Shown here piece after piece: positions 38,224 to 47,504 of a stretch of 64,000 bases of DNA (its first letter is position 1; each line of letters begins with the position of its first letter). Location: NCBI RefSeq assembly GCF_000763295.1, contig NZ_JRJE01000032.1:434001-498000 (forward strand), in the 5' to 3' direction. The translations under genes were made by a program, and so were the position numbers. The notes under the pieces are model-generated. The model had not been told where the DNA came from. It ran no database searches and worked only from the letters and a program-made list of their open reading frames with translations. Origin of the DNA: Thalassospira australica (GTDB lineage Bacteria > Pseudomonadota > Alphaproteobacteria > Rhodospirillales > Thalassospiraceae).

Positions 38224-39136
38224 TCAGGTCTTTGGATTTGTCTGCCTTGGTTTTGGCATCCTTGATCGGCACCACGCTTGCACCTGGTTTGGTGCGACGG
38301 ATCATGTCGATCAGGCGGCCAAAGGTCGCGTTCAGTTCCGAACGCGGGACAACCATGTCTACCATGCCATGTTCCAGAAGATATTCAGCCGTCTGGAAGT
38401 CATCGGGCAGTTTTTCGCGGATGGTGCTTTCGATCACGCGACGACCGGCAAAGCCAATCTGTGCGCCCGGTTCAGCAACCTGAATATCGCCCAGCATGGC
38501 AAAGGATGCCGAAACACCCCCGGTGGTCGGATCGGTCAGAAGCACGAAATAGGGCAGGCCCTTTTCCTTGACCTTTTCGATCGCGGCCGTGGTGCGTGCC
38601 ATTTGCATCAGGCTAAGAATGCCTTCCTGCATACGTGCACCGCCCGATGCCGGAACGATGATAAGGGCGGCATCCTGAACGGTTGCCAGTTCGGCGGCGG
38701 CAACAATGCCTTCGCCAACGGCAATGCCCATCGATCCCCCCATGAAGGAGAAATCAAACACGGCAACAACCGTCGGATGACCACCAACCTCACCATGGGC
38801 AACAGCAAGTGCGTCCTTGAAGGTCGCCTTGGCCTGTGCCGCCTTGAGGCGGTCGGTGTATTTCTTCTGATCACGGAATTTCAGCGGATCGACCGGAACA
38901 CTCGGCAGTTCGATGGTCTGGTACTTGCCACCATCAAACAGGGTTTCAAGACGGTCCTTGGCGGAAATACGCATGTGATGACCGCAATGCTGGCAAACAT
39001 GATTGTTCTTTGCCAGATCGCGATGGAAGATCATCTGTTCGCAGGATTTGCATTTGTGCCAGAGGTTCTCTGGCACATCTGTACGGCGAACAAGTTTCTG
39101 AATCTTTGGACGGACGAATTCAGTCAGCCACGACAT
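38210..39136 (-). CDS. accD: Acetyl-CoA carboxylase carboxyltransferase subunit beta
   Basis: Beta subunit of the carboxyltransferase that makes malonyl-CoA. 308 residues. The N-terminal zinc ribbon has two CxxC pairs (CKSCEQMIFHRD and CQHCGHHM), and the crotonase-fold domain includes GGSMGIAVGEGIVAAAELA and IVPASGGARMQEGILSLMQMA. The C-terminal Lys-rich tail after position 290 is variable in the family. The gene overlaps folC and follows trpA after 55 bp. Confidence 0.96.
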   Translation of the reverse strand: MSWLTEFVRPKIQKLVRRTDVPENLWHKCKSCEQMIFHRDLAKNNHVCQHCGHHMRISAKDRLETLFDGGKYQTIELPSVPVDPLKFRDQKKYTDRLKAAQAKATFKDALAVAHGEVGGHPTVVAVFDFSFMGGSMGIAVGEGIVAAAELATVQDAALIIVPASGGARMQEGILSLMQMARTTAAIEKVKEKGLPYFVLLTDPTTGGVSASFAMLGDIQVAEPGAQIGFAGRRVIESTIREKLPDDFQTAEYLLEHGMVDMVVPRSELNATFGRLIDMIRRTKPGASVVPIKDAKTKADKSKDLSADK

Positions 39137-39191
39137 ATCGGATACTGATCCTTGGTTCTGTCTATATCGGTTCTATCAAACGCATCGCAGG

Positions 39192-40040
39192 TTATTTGCG
39201 CGCGTTTCGGACCCCGCTTGCCAATTCGCGAACAAGGCCAGTCACCATAGTGGCGGTCTTATCGGTGGCCTTGCCGTTTTCGTCAAGACTTTCAGCAATT
39301 TTTGATACGATTGCCGACCCGACGACGGCCGCATCGGCCTGACGCGCGACCTCGGCGGCCTGTTCGGCACTCTTGATGCCAAACCCGACCGCAATCGGCA
39401 GGTCCGTATGGCGTTTCAGCCGTTCCATTGCCTCGATAATCTGGTCATTGCTGGCCGATCCCGCACCGGTCACCCCGGCAACCGACACATAGTAAACAAA
39501 GCCCGAGGTATTCTGAACAAGTTTTGGCAAACGCTTGTCATCCGACGTCGGTGTGGTCAGACGAATGAACGACAAGCCCTTTTCAACGGTCGGCACGCAA
39601 AGTTCGGCGTCTTCTTCGGGCGGCAGATCGACCACAATCAGGCCATCAACCCCGGCATTGCGCGCATCTTCAAGGAATTCTGCAACGCCATAGATATAAA
39701 TCGGGTTGTAATAGCCCATCAGAATGATCGGCGTTTCATGGTCCTGGTCACGGAAACCGCGCACCAGCGACAATGTCTTGCGCATATGCATGCCCGCGGC
39801 CAGCGCACGCAGCGATGCTTCCTGAATGGCGGGGCCATCGGCCATCGGGTCGGTAAAGGGCATGCCCAGTTCGATGATATCGGCCCCGGCCTCTGGCAGT
39901 TGTTTGAGGATTTCAAACGACGCTTCCGGGTCCGGGTCACCAGCGGTGATAAAGGTCACCAGACCGGCACGGTCTTCTTCCTTGAGCTTGGCAAAGCGTT
40001 TGGCGATGCGGTCTTTGCCGCCGATGATAGCGTCGCTCAC
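39192..40040 (-). CDS. trpA: Tryptophan synthase alpha chain
   Basis: Cleaves indole-3-glycerol phosphate to indole, passed to TrpB. 282 residues of TIM-barrel fold with the catalytic Glu in [20 protein letters not shown] and the catalytic Asp in [15 protein letters not shown] start at 40040 overlaps the trpB stop (GTGA), so the two chains are coupled for 1:1 synthesis. Confidence 0.96.
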   Translation of the reverse strand: MSDAIIGGKDRIAKRFAKLKEEDRAGLVTFITAGDPDPEASFEILKQLPEAGADIIELGMPFTDPMADGPAIQEASLRALAAGMHMRKTLSLVRGFRDQDHETPIILMGYYNPIYIYGVAEFLEDARNAGVDGLIVVDLPPEEDAELCVPTVEKGLSFIRLTTPTSDDKRLPKLVQNTSGFVYYVSVAGVTGAGSASNDQIIEAMERLKRHTDLPIAVGFGIKSAEQAAEVARQADAAVVGSAIVSKIAESLDENGKATDKTATMVTGLVRELASGVRNARK

Positions 40041-41254
40041 AATTCTACTCCCAGTGCTTCGGCCACGGTAAAGATATCCTTGTCACCCCGGCCACTCAGA
40101 CACATGAGGATGATCTTGTCCTTGCCCATCTTCGGTGCTTCTTTCATCACCTGTGCGATGGAATGGGCGCATTCCAGTGCCGGGATGATGCCTTCGAGTT
40201 CGGAACAAAGTTTAAAGGCATCAAGGGCTTCCTTGTCGCCAATCGGTTCGTAGCGCGCACGACCGATATCCTTAAGCCAGCTATGCTCCGGCCCGATGCC
40301 CGGATAATCCAGACCGGCCGAAATCGAATCGGCTTCCTTGATCTGGCCGTCATCATCCATCAGCAAATAGGTGCGGTTGCCATGCAAGACGCCGGGTTTG
40401 CCTGCAGACAGGCTGGCGGCATGGTTGCCGGTATGGATGCCGTGACCGGCGGCCTCAACCCCGACCACTTCGACATCCTTGTCATCAAGGAACGGGTGGA
40501 AAAGGCCAATGGCATTTGAACCACCGCCAACGGCTGCAATCACCTGATCGGGCAGGCGGCCTTCGGCTTCCATGATCTGTTCGCGGGCTTCATTGCCGAT
40601 CACGGACTGGAAATCACGGACCAGTTCCGGATAGGGATGCGGGCCCGCTGCCGTACCGATGATATAGAACGTGTCTTCAACGTTGGTCACCCAATCGCGC
40701 AGCGCTTCGTTCATCGCATCTTTGAGTGAGTTCGACCCGGAAACGACCGGTTTGACTTCAGCCCCAAGCAAACGCATGCGAAACACGTTGGGCGACTGAC
40801 GTTCGATATCTTTTGATCCCATATAGACCGTGCAAGGCAGGCCAAAGCGGGCACAAACGGTTGCCGTCGCCACGCCATGCTGACCGGCACCGGTTTCAGC
40901 AATGATACGGGTTTTGCCCATGCGCTTTGCCAGCAGGATTTGACCGATGCAGTTGTTGATCTTGTGCGCGCCGGTGTGGTTCAGGTCTTCGCGCTTGAAA
41001 TAGATCTTTGCACCGCCAAGGTGGTCCGACAGGCGTTCGGCGTAATACAGCGGGTTCGCACGGCCAACATAGTGCTTGAGATAGTAATCCATCTCTTTTT
41101 TGAAGGCGGGGTCTGCTTTGGCGTCCTTGTAGGCCTGCTCCAGCTCAAGGATCAGCGGCATCAGCGTTTCAGCGACAAAGCGTCCGCCGAAATTGCCAAA
41201 ATGCCCATCCGGGTCCGGAAGTGCGCGAAAGCTGTTAGGTGCAGAAGACGTCAT
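40037..41254 (-). CDS. trpB: Tryptophan synthase beta chain
   Basis: PLP enzyme that condenses indole with serine. I choose ATG 41254 ([27 protein letters not shown]), giving 405 residues, the normal length; 19 upstream codons are unrelated. The PLP lysine is in [13 protein letters not shown], and the phosphate loop GGGSNA and the catalytic-Glu region [11 protein letters not shown] are present. In many alphaproteobacteria trpF precedes trpB; here the next gene upstream is a small zinc protein and no trpF is seen in the window. Confidence 0.96.
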   Translation of the reverse strand: MTSSAPNSFRALPDPDGHFGNFGGRFVAETLMPLILELEQAYKDAKADPAFKKEMDYYLKHYVGRANPLYYAERLSDHLGGAKIYFKREDLNHTGAHKINNCIGQILLAKRMGKTRIIAETGAGQHGVATATVCARFGLPCTVYMGSKDIERQSPNVFRMRLLGAEVKPVVSGSNSLKDAMNEALRDWVTNVEDTFYIIGTAAGPHPYPELVRDFQSVIGNEAREQIMEAEGRLPDQVIAAVGGGSNAIGLFHPFLDDKDVEVVGVEAAGHGIHTGNHAASLSAGKPGVLHGNRTYLLMDDDGQIKEADSISAGLDYPGIGPEHSWLKDIGRARYEPIGDKEALDAFKLCSELEGIIPALECAHSIAQVMKEAPKMGKDKIILMCLSGRGDKDIFTVAEALGVEL

Positions 41255-41389
41255 GGAAGTTCCCCGTGGATTGGCCGTGGTGGCGATCACGACAGCATAG
41301 GTAAATGACACAAAATGGCCCGCACGAAAGCCTGCACATTAAATGTCAGGCTTCGGCCCCATACTGTACCCGAAAAGGTGCGTGTTGGA

Positions 41390-41569
41390 TTAGTGGGCTG
41401 CGTGTTCGGCCTGGGATTTGTCGAAGATATATTTTTTCGAGCAGTACGGGCAGACCACCTCACCCTTTTCCTCAAGATTGAGGTAGACGGTCGGGTGCCC
41501 AAGGTGACCTTTTCCGCCGTCACAGGCAATATTTAGCGTGCCGACTTTGATTTCTTCGGTGATCTTCAT
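41390..41569 (-). CDS. Zinc-finger (CHCC, NDUFS6-like) protein
   Basis: A 59-residue protein from ATG 41569 (MKITEEIKVGTLNIACDGG). The zf-CHCC pattern is complete: Cys in NIACDGG, His in LGHPTVYL, and VVCPYCSKKYIF. Alphaproteobacterial homologues resemble the C-terminal part of the complex I accessory subunit NDUFS6, so a role in respiratory complex assembly is possible but not shown. It reads towards trpB with about 135 bp between. Confidence 0.8.
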   Translation of the reverse strand: MKITEEIKVGTLNIACDGGKGHLGHPTVYLNLEEKGEVVCPYCSKKYIFDKSQAEHAAH

Positions 41570-41764
41570 ATATCCAGTTCCAAGTTTGCCAATTTCAGGC
41601 TTGTATGACCATCGGGATTGGCCGCGCAGTACGGTCAGCATTGACCCCGGTTTCCCGGGGATGATACCGATTGGGCATATTCAATCAATACTTCCGCATG
41701 CGTATGGCGCCCCATGGTCTTAGCGCAAACAAGCGACGCGGAAAAGAGTGGAGATCACTGACAT

Positions 41765-42727
41765 ATGACTGCAATGCCCGACTATGCCATCGAAGTCGAA
41801 GGGCTGACAAAGGTCTATAAGGGGTCAAATGGTGAAAAACTTGCCCTTGATAACGTCTCGCTGAAAATCCCACGCGGGTCGTTTTTTGCGCTTCTCGGCC
41901 CGAACGGTGCCGGAAAGTCCACATTTATCAACATCCTGGCCGGTCTTGTAACCAAAACCAGCGGCACTGCGAAAATCTGGGGCAATGACATTGAAGCCCA
42001 GATGCGTGCGGCACGCTGTTCCATCGGGATCGTGCCCCAGGAGCTGAATCTGGATGCATTTTTCACCCCGCGTCAGGTGATGGAATTGCAGGCAGGCCTG
42101 TATGGCGTGCCCAAACCGGAACGCCGCACGGACGAGATTCTTGCCGCCCTTGGCCTGTCAGACAAGGCAGACTCGTACGCAAGATCGCTTTCGGGCGGTA
42201 TGCGCCGCCGTCTTCTGGTTGGCAAGGCGATGGTTCATACCCCGCCCGTGTTGGTTTTGGATGAACCGACAGCGGGGGTGGATATCGAATTGCGTCAGCA
42301 GCTTTGGGCCTATGTCAAGGAACTGAACGCGGCCGGTGTGACCATCGTTCTGACCACGCATTACCTTGAAGAAGCCGAAGAACTTTGTGACGAAATCGCG
42401 ATCATCAATCAGGGCAATGTCATTGCCCATGAAGACAAGCGCAGCCTGTTGCGCCGGATTGATCACAAGACGCTGGTTCTGACGGTGAACAATGAACTGA
42501 ATGCCGTGCCCGATGCGCTGGCCCCATGGGGGGCAGAGCTGAAATCGGAAAATCAGATCGCACTGCATTACCGTCCAAGCAACACGCAGATGGCGGAAAT
42601 CCTAGAAGCCATTCATGGCTGTGGCCTTGCGATCAAGGACCTTTCGACCGAGGAAGGCGATCTTGAAGACATCTTCCTGATGCTCACCCGTGACAACAAC
42701 AAGGCACGTGCGGGCAAGGCTGCCTGA
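41765..42727 (+). CDS. ABC transporter ATP-binding protein (YadG-like), no adjacent permease
   Basis: A 320-residue ATPase of the ABC-2 export type. Walker A GPNGAGKST near residue 46, Q loop IVPQELNLD, signature LSGGMRRRLLVGKAM, Walker B VLVLDEPTAGVD and switch LTTHYLEEAEEL are intact. The C-terminal 90 residues form the extra domain of YadG/CcmA-like exporters. E. coli yadG is followed by the permease gene yadH; here a terminator and then a hydrolase follow, so the permease must be elsewhere or missing. Confidence 0.88.
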   Translation: MTAMPDYAIEVEGLTKVYKGSNGEKLALDNVSLKIPRGSFFALLGPNGAGKSTFINILAGLVTKTSGTAKIWGNDIEAQMRAARCSIGIVPQELNLDAFFTPRQVMELQAGLYGVPKPERRTDEILAALGLSDKADSYARSLSGGMRRRLLVGKAMVHTPPVLVLDEPTAGVDIELRQQLWAYVKELNAAGVTIVLTTHYLEEAEELCDEIAIINQGNVIAHEDKRSLLRRIDHKTLVLTVNNELNAVPDALAPWGAELKSENQIALHYRPSNTQMAEILEAIHGCGLAIKDLSTEEGDLEDIFLMLTRDNNKARAGKAA

Positions 42728-42753
42728 TCAGCAAGCATTGTCGACCAACGTTC

Positions 42754-42790
42754 AAAACCCCGCAATTGCTTGCGGGGTTTTGCTTTATGG
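42754..42790 (+). terminator. Intrinsic terminator after the ABC ATPase gene
   Basis: A 12-bp perfect stem AAAACCCCGCAA (42754-42765)/TTGCGGGGTTTT (42770-42781) with loop TTGC. It argues against translation of the following hydrolase from any codon before about 42790. Confidence 0.8.
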
Positions 42791-42865
42791 GCTTATGTGG
42801 TTGTCTTCGATCGCTTTTTTACCCGGTGTTACGTGCCTTATTTCCCGCATTTGAATTCCCCGGAT

Positions 42866-43834
42866 TTGAACAAAGCCCTTTGGGCCGCCCTCTCAGTTTT
42901 GTTGGCCGGGATGCTTGCGGCCTGTGCGCCGACGGTGCGTCCGGCCGGGCCACCGATTGCCCAAACATCACTTGGCAATGATGCGTTTTACGCCAGTGAC
43001 GGCACTGCGCTTGCGGTGCAAAGCTGGGGTGATCAGGAAACCCCGGATGCGGTGGTTCTGGCCCTGCACGGGATGGGCGATTACGCCAATGCCTTTATGG
43101 AATTTGGTGAGCAGATCGGGCCAGCGGGGATTGCGGTTTATGCCTTTGATCAGCGGGGCTTTGGCCGAAGCATAAGCCGTCCGTTCTGGGCCGGCATCAG
43201 CAGCATGGTGAATGACGCCAGTGATATGTTGATGCTGCTTCGGGCGCGATACCCGGATACGTCGTTGTATCTTATGGGGAATTCGATGGGGGGTGCGGTT
43301 GCGATCATCACCGCAGCGACGCGGCCATATCTGATGGATGGGCTTGTTTTGGTGGCACCGGCGGTTTGGGATCGTGATCAGATGCCCTGGTATCAGACAG
43401 CGCCACTTTCGGTTCTGTCACATAGCCTGCCCTGGTTGCCGCTGACCGGGCAGGGGCTTGATATCTGGCCATCGGACAATATCGAAATGCTCCGGCGGCT
43501 TTCGCGGGATCATAATATGATGTCAGCTGTTCGGGTTGATGTGATTGCCGGTGTGGCTGATCTAATGGATCTTGCGCGCAGCCGTGCGACCGATATCACC
43601 GTGCCAACCCTTTTGCTGTCAGGTATTGAGGATCAGGTCATCCCGCCTGCGGCAGTCGCAGCCCTTGATAGGGATCTGGTTGGCCTGGATTTGCCAGCTT
43701 ATCACCGTTGCCTTTATGACGACGGGTATCACATGCTGTTGCGCGACTTAAACGGGCCGGTGGTGATCGATGATATTTACCGCTGGATCATGCGCAGTGC
43801 GCCCGATCAAAATTATTCGTGTCGCGGATCATGA
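42866..43834 (+). CDS. Lysophospholipase-like alpha/beta hydrolase, probable lipoprotein
   Basis: A serine hydrolase of the monoglyceride-lipase/lysophospholipase type. The frame is open from 42770, but that codon lies inside a terminator. TTG at 42866 gives 322 residues with a short signal peptide and a lipobox-like LAAC (LWAALSVLLAGMLAACAPT), so anchoring to a membrane is likely; TTG 42851 is an alternative. The nucleophile elbow is MGNSMGGA, the oxyanion region LALHGMGDYANAF, the acid Asp is in LLSGIEDQVIPP, and the His in YDDGYHMLLRD. The substrate may be a phospholipid or acylglycerol; this is family-level knowledge only. Confidence 0.8.
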   Translation: MNKALWAALSVLLAGMLAACAPTVRPAGPPIAQTSLGNDAFYASDGTALAVQSWGDQETPDAVVLALHGMGDYANAFMEFGEQIGPAGIAVYAFDQRGFGRSISRPFWAGISSMVNDASDMLMLLRARYPDTSLYLMGNSMGGAVAIITAATRPYLMDGLVLVAPAVWDRDQMPWYQTAPLSVLSHSLPWLPLTGQGLDIWPSDNIEMLRRLSRDHNMMSAVRVDVIAGVADLMDLARSRATDITVPTLLLSGIEDQVIPPAAVAALDRDLVGLDLPAYHRCLYDDGYHMLLRDLNGPVVIDDIYRWIMRSAPDQNYSCRGS

Positions 43835-43966
43835 TTGCATTTTGACCGCTGATCACTGATCAGGTAGCATTTTTAATCGGTTGCGGGACATCTTGTGGGT
43901 TGTCGAAGCCTGTTTGCGTCCCGATATGCTACCCATAAACCCGCTTTTCGGAGGATCAGGACCGGC

Positions 43967-45703
43967 ATGCTTAGGACCATTCGGGCGAAGTTCCTGGGGG
44001 TCGCGGCCTTTTTCGTCGTGTTTCTTGTCATGGCCACCGGATTCTCTGTAATTCAGTCCCTTGGCATTAATGGCGATCTTGAAGCCGTGTCGCGCTATGT
44101 GACGCCGGTTAAGGATTCCTTGTCCGATGTGCGTGCGCGACAGCTTGAGCAAATTTCGCTGATTGATCGCTATATGCGGGTGGTGGAGCGCGACGGGGCG
44201 CAGACATCGCTTTTGAATGGCATCGAAATCGAAATCGAAGCCAAACAAACCCAAATCGAACAGGCTTTCCGCAAATCCTTTACCTTTGCTGCCCTTGGCC
44301 GCGCACAGGCCGCCGGGCATTTTGAAGAAGGTGTGTTGTTTGATCTTGATGTCCGGATGCGCGAATTTGCCGACATCTCGGCGCAGTTTTCACTTGGTGT
44401 GGATCGGCTGATGGACCGGGTTGCCGAGGGCAACCTGAGCGAAGCGATGCAACAGGAAAACACCGTGCGCGGTGTTCATCGCATCATTGTTCTTAATCTG
44501 CGCAATGAAATCCGGCTGCTTGAAGATTACGCGGCGGCCACGGTGGAAAGTGTTTCCAAACGCGAAGATTTCCTGATTCAGGCCGAATTCATCATGATGC
44601 TGGCCGCGATCGTGATTGGCGTGTCGCTGGCTTATTATCTTGCCCATGCGGTGGTGATTGCGGTGCGCAGGACGACCAATGCGCTCAATTCCATTCAGTC
44701 GGGCAAACTTGATACCAAACTTGAATTCAGCTCCAAGGGTGATTTTGGCCGATTGGCCGATGCCTTTAATCGCATGTCGCGCGAATTGCGCGTGCGATTC
44801 CGGATGCGCGAACGGTTTGGCAAATATGTTGATCCCAAAGTCATCAACAACCTGATCAATCAGGAAACCGCGCTTGAAAACTCCGAAAAGCGGGTGATGA
44901 CGGTCAGTGTTGTCAACCTGACAGGGTTTGACTGGCTGGCCGAACATACCGAACCGGAAAAGCTGGTTGATTTCCTGAATGACTATCTGACGGCCATGAC
45001 CGAACCGATTGCCAATCAAAGCGGGATTATCGACAACTTTGTCGGTGACCGGGTGATTGGTTTTTGGGGACCACCGTTCTGTGGCGAAGGGGCCCATGCC
45101 AAACATGCCTGTCAGGCCGCCCTTGAACAGGTTGCACGTTTTCATGCGCTTAAAACCAAATACGCCGACCTGATCGGCGATCACGGCCTTGATATCCGCG
45201 TGGGGATTGCCACGGGTGAGGTGGTGGTTGGCTCCATCGGCACAGACAAGTCACGCGCCTATACCGTGGTGGGCGATTGTGTGAACTATGCCAACCGTCT
45301 GGAAAAAGCCAACCGGGTTTACGGCACGCAAATCCTTGCCTCGCACGAAACCGCCAATATGGCATCGGGTGAGATCGAAATGCGTGATCTTGATCATGTT
45401 GTGCTGCTGGGTACGGAAAAGGTCGTGTTCCTTTATGAAGTCCTTGCGCCTGGCGGGCAGCTTTCCGATGAACGGCGCGACTGGCGCACCAAATACGAAA
45501 CCGCCATGGCGCATTATCGCGACGGCAATTTTGACGCCGCCCGCCCGTTCTATGAACAGGTCATGGAATTTGATGACAGCGACTTTGCCGCCCAACTGAT
45601 GATGAACCGGATGGAACGCCTTGAGAGGCGCGAACAGGACCGCGAATGGGATGGTACATGGGTGGTACGCGACCCGTATGAACGCCGCGATGTTGAAAGC
45701 TGA
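43967..45703 (+). CDS. Membrane class III nucleotide cyclase-like protein with HAMP domain
   Basis: A 578-residue sensor from ATG 43967 (MLRTIRAKFLGVAAFF). A first transmembrane helix at about 8-30, a helical periplasmic domain of about 170 residues, a second helix near 205-228 (MMLAAIVIGVSLAYYLAHAVVIAV), HAMP (about 230-285) and a class III cyclase domain (about 310-490). The RVGIATGEVVVGSIG and YTVVGDCVNYANRLE motifs are conserved. Two catalytic positions differ from the usual form: the first metal-binding Asp of the D-x-x-G-F motif is Asn317 (NLTGFD), and the Lys before GD is Asn357 (DNFVGD), while Asp361 is kept. Activity is therefore doubtful. A C-terminal helical, TPR-like segment follows. 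It is a single gene next to the tRNA. Confidence 0.8.
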   Translation: MLRTIRAKFLGVAAFFVVFLVMATGFSVIQSLGINGDLEAVSRYVTPVKDSLSDVRARQLEQISLIDRYMRVVERDGAQTSLLNGIEIEIEAKQTQIEQAFRKSFTFAALGRAQAAGHFEEGVLFDLDVRMREFADISAQFSLGVDRLMDRVAEGNLSEAMQQENTVRGVHRIIVLNLRNEIRLLEDYAAATVESVSKREDFLIQAEFIMMLAAIVIGVSLAYYLAHAVVIAVRRTTNALNSIQSGKLDTKLEFSSKGDFGRLADAFNRMSRELRVRFRMRERFGKYVDPKVINNLINQETALENSEKRVMTVSVVNLTGFDWLAEHTEPEKLVDFLNDYLTAMTEPIANQSGIIDNFVGDRVIGFWGPPFCGEGAHAKHACQAALEQVARFHALKTKYADLIGDHGLDIRVGIATGEVVVGSIGTDKSRAYTVVGDCVNYANRLEKANRVYGTQILASHETANMASGEIEMRDLDHVVLLGTEKVVFLYEVLAPGGQLSDERRDWRTKYETAMAHYRDGNFDAARPFYEQVMEFDDSDFAAQLMMNRMERLERREQDREWDGTWVVRDPYERRDVES

Positions 45704-45854
45704 TTGCAGGCTTTTGATCTCAAGGTTACCTTAACCTCGGTGGGTCAGGGTTGACCGATCATTCGGGCTGTGAAAACCCTTGCCCGTTGGGACCAAAACC
45801 TGTATCACCCAAACCGCTCGGGCCGATTGTTCCAGTCACGGCCCCACATATTGC

Positions 45855-45931
45855 GCACCCGTAGCTCAGCTGGATAGAGCGTCGCCCTCCGAAGGCGAAG
45901 GCCACAGGTTCGAATCCTGTCGGGTGCGCCA
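45855..45931 (+). tRNA. tRNA-Arg (anticodon CCG)
   Basis: A 77-nt cloverleaf with encoded CCA. Acceptor GCACCCG pairs with CGGGTGC; the D arm is GCTCAGCTGGATAGAGC. The anticodon stem TCGCC/GGCGA encloses loop CTCCGAA with anticodon CCG, reading CGG codons. The T arm ACAGGTTCGAATCCTGT is canonical. Confidence 0.97.
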
Positions 45932-46066
45932 ATTTTCTCCCAATTGTCTTCACCTAACAAATTGAATTGTCTGAGTTGTTCTCCTTGCGCGGAGATTCCA
46001 TTCGTCATGTTTTTTTTGCGGCTTTCAATTCAAGCGCCGTTGGATAACTATTTGTTTTTAGGCACA

Positions 46067-46086
46067 ATTATTTCTCCGGAAATAAT
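46067..46086. repeat. Perfect palindrome at the Fic gene stop
   Basis: ATTATTTC (46067-46074), loop TCCG, GAAATAAT (46079-46086). It overlaps the stop codon of the Fic gene (46068-46070) and may act as a weak 3'-end structure; its stem is AT-rich, so termination strength would be low. Confidence 0.4.
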
Positions 46087-47261
46087 CCAGGCATCCAGCG
46101 TCCGGCAAGTTTGGCCGGGAAGGCCAGAAGGAGTGGCGCGCGACTGCTTTCTGATTTTAGAGCGCCGGATTCAATCAGAGCCGAAGTAACGCGGCGTGCG
46201 GTTCGATCACTTGCACCGAGGATGTCAGACACATCGCTACGACTCAATTCTCCTTGATAGAGGATGGCCTTAAGGACTAAGTCCGATTTGGCTGGCAGAG
46301 CGCCAGCACGAATTTCTTCCTCTGCCCAGATCATGATCCGGTCTCGCAGACGATCCGGCTTCATCAAGCCTTCCATGAATTCGATCTGGTCGATGCAGAC
46401 GCCCAAGAAGAATTCCACAAAGTTGGAAAGTGCAGTTTCGCTCAGACTGCCGCGACCATCCCGGTCTCCGTGGCGTTGCTCGTCGCAGGCCTGCAGGTGT
46501 TTCTTATAGGTCGTATCATTGCGTGCGAGTCCACGTGCGATTGACCAAAGCCCCCCTGTGTTCAAGGACTGGCGCAGCATCGCATAGGACATCAAACGCG
46601 CAACCCGGCCATTGCCATCCAGGAAAGGGTGCACCCAAAGCAAACGATGATGTGCGCAGGCTGCGGCCAATATGGATTCAATCCTGCCCGATCTCAGATA
46701 CGCATCATGAATACGTTCCAAGAAACGTGGAACAGCGCCGGGGCTGATTGCAAAATGTTGCCCGACCCGAACGTCGCGCTCTCGCAGGTGCCCGGGAACA
46801 ACCCTCAGGCGTTCGCCTGTGTCGGGGTTTTCAACGATCAGCAAGTCCTCGGGTAAAAGTGCACAAAAGCGGCGATGGATTTCGAGGATGCTTGCGGATG
46901 CCACTGGAATGTCGGCAAGGCCGTCGCGGTCAATCCATTTTTGAACTTCGATATGGGCTTTGGCTTCAAGCTGCAGATCACGCTTTTTGGGATCAGTGCT
47001 GTAATCATCTTTCAGCGCGCGCTCAATATCGACAGGATGCGTATTATGCCCCTCGATCAGGTTGCTGTAATAACAGTTCATGGAGCGGATTAGATCGGCC
47101 AGAGAGGATGCTGTGGAAGCCGGAAGGCTGCTGCGAAAAGCAGCGGCGCGCGTCGCCAGATCAAGCGCCAAATCATTGATTTTTGATCTGTCCTTCGATC
47201 CTTCACCGATCATCAATGGCTCGAATAAAGCTATTGGTTCCCCATCATCTCTCGGAGTCAT
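46068..47261 (-). CDS. Fic-domain AMP-transferase-like protein, class II
   Basis: 397 residues. The Fic core motif HPFLDGNGRVAR (211-222) is perfect, so nucleotide transfer to target hydroxyls is chemically possible. The N-terminal inhibitory motif S-x-x-x-E-G is present as SNLIEG (66-71), with Glu70 as the expected auto-inhibitory residue; this makes it a class II Fic protein. The C-terminal 80 residues (KAILYQGELSRSDVSDILGASDRTARRVTSALIESG) form a winged helix, suggesting DNA binding or self-regulation. The target is unknown. It stands alone next to the tRNA-Arg gene, with repeats at its promoter. No antitoxin gene is adjacent. Confidence 0.9.
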   Translation of the reverse strand: MTPRDDGEPIALFEPLMIGEGSKDRSKINDLALDLATRAAAFRSSLPASTASSLADLIRSMNCYYSNLIEGHNTHPVDIERALKDDYSTDPKKRDLQLEAKAHIEVQKWIDRDGLADIPVASASILEIHRRFCALLPEDLLIVENPDTGERLRVVPGHLRERDVRVGQHFAISPGAVPRFLERIHDAYLRSGRIESILAAACAHHRLLWVHPFLDGNGRVARLMSYAMLRQSLNTGGLWSIARGLARNDTTYKKHLQACDEQRHGDRDGRGSLSETALSNFVEFFLGVCIDQIEFMEGLMKPDRLRDRIMIWAEEEIRAGALPAKSDLVLKAILYQGELSRSDVSDILGASDRTARRVTSALIESGALKSESSRAPLLLAFPAKLAGRWMPGLFPEK

Positions 47262-47280
47262 TTTTATTCCTCAAGTTTGG

Positions 47281-47384
47281 CCGATTTACTGGCCGCTTTA
47301 TTCGATGAATTTATCAATATAATACATATGTTTATGAGATTTGTCACAAAATTATGTCCTTAATTTTGTCCGGTTTACTGGCCG
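47281..47384. repeat. Direct repeats at the Fic gene promoter
   Basis: CCGATTTACTGGCCG (47281-47295) and CCGGTTTACTGGCCG (47370-47384) match at 14 of 15 positions, in the same orientation and 89 bp apart, on either side of an AT-rich stretch where the leftward Fic promoter should lie. They are candidate operators, perhaps for the Fic protein's own winged helix. Confidence 0.5.
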
Positions 47385-47504
47385 TTTCGATGGAAACTTG
47401 ATCTCATCAAATCAAGCTGACGCACGCGTCCGATTTGGGGATGCGAAAAATTATGCCTGCCGTTATGCTTCTGATCACAGTTCAAAAACGCGAAAGATTA
47501 AGAA

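Noticed and set aside
38078-39148. 356-codon plus-strand frame across accD and folC
   Set aside because: Shadow of accD; composition follows the complementary codons and no domain is visible.
45855-47504. tRNA-Arg as an integration site for a Fic island
   Set aside because: I looked for a repeat of the tRNA 3' end up to 47.5 kb and found none; no integrase gene is near.
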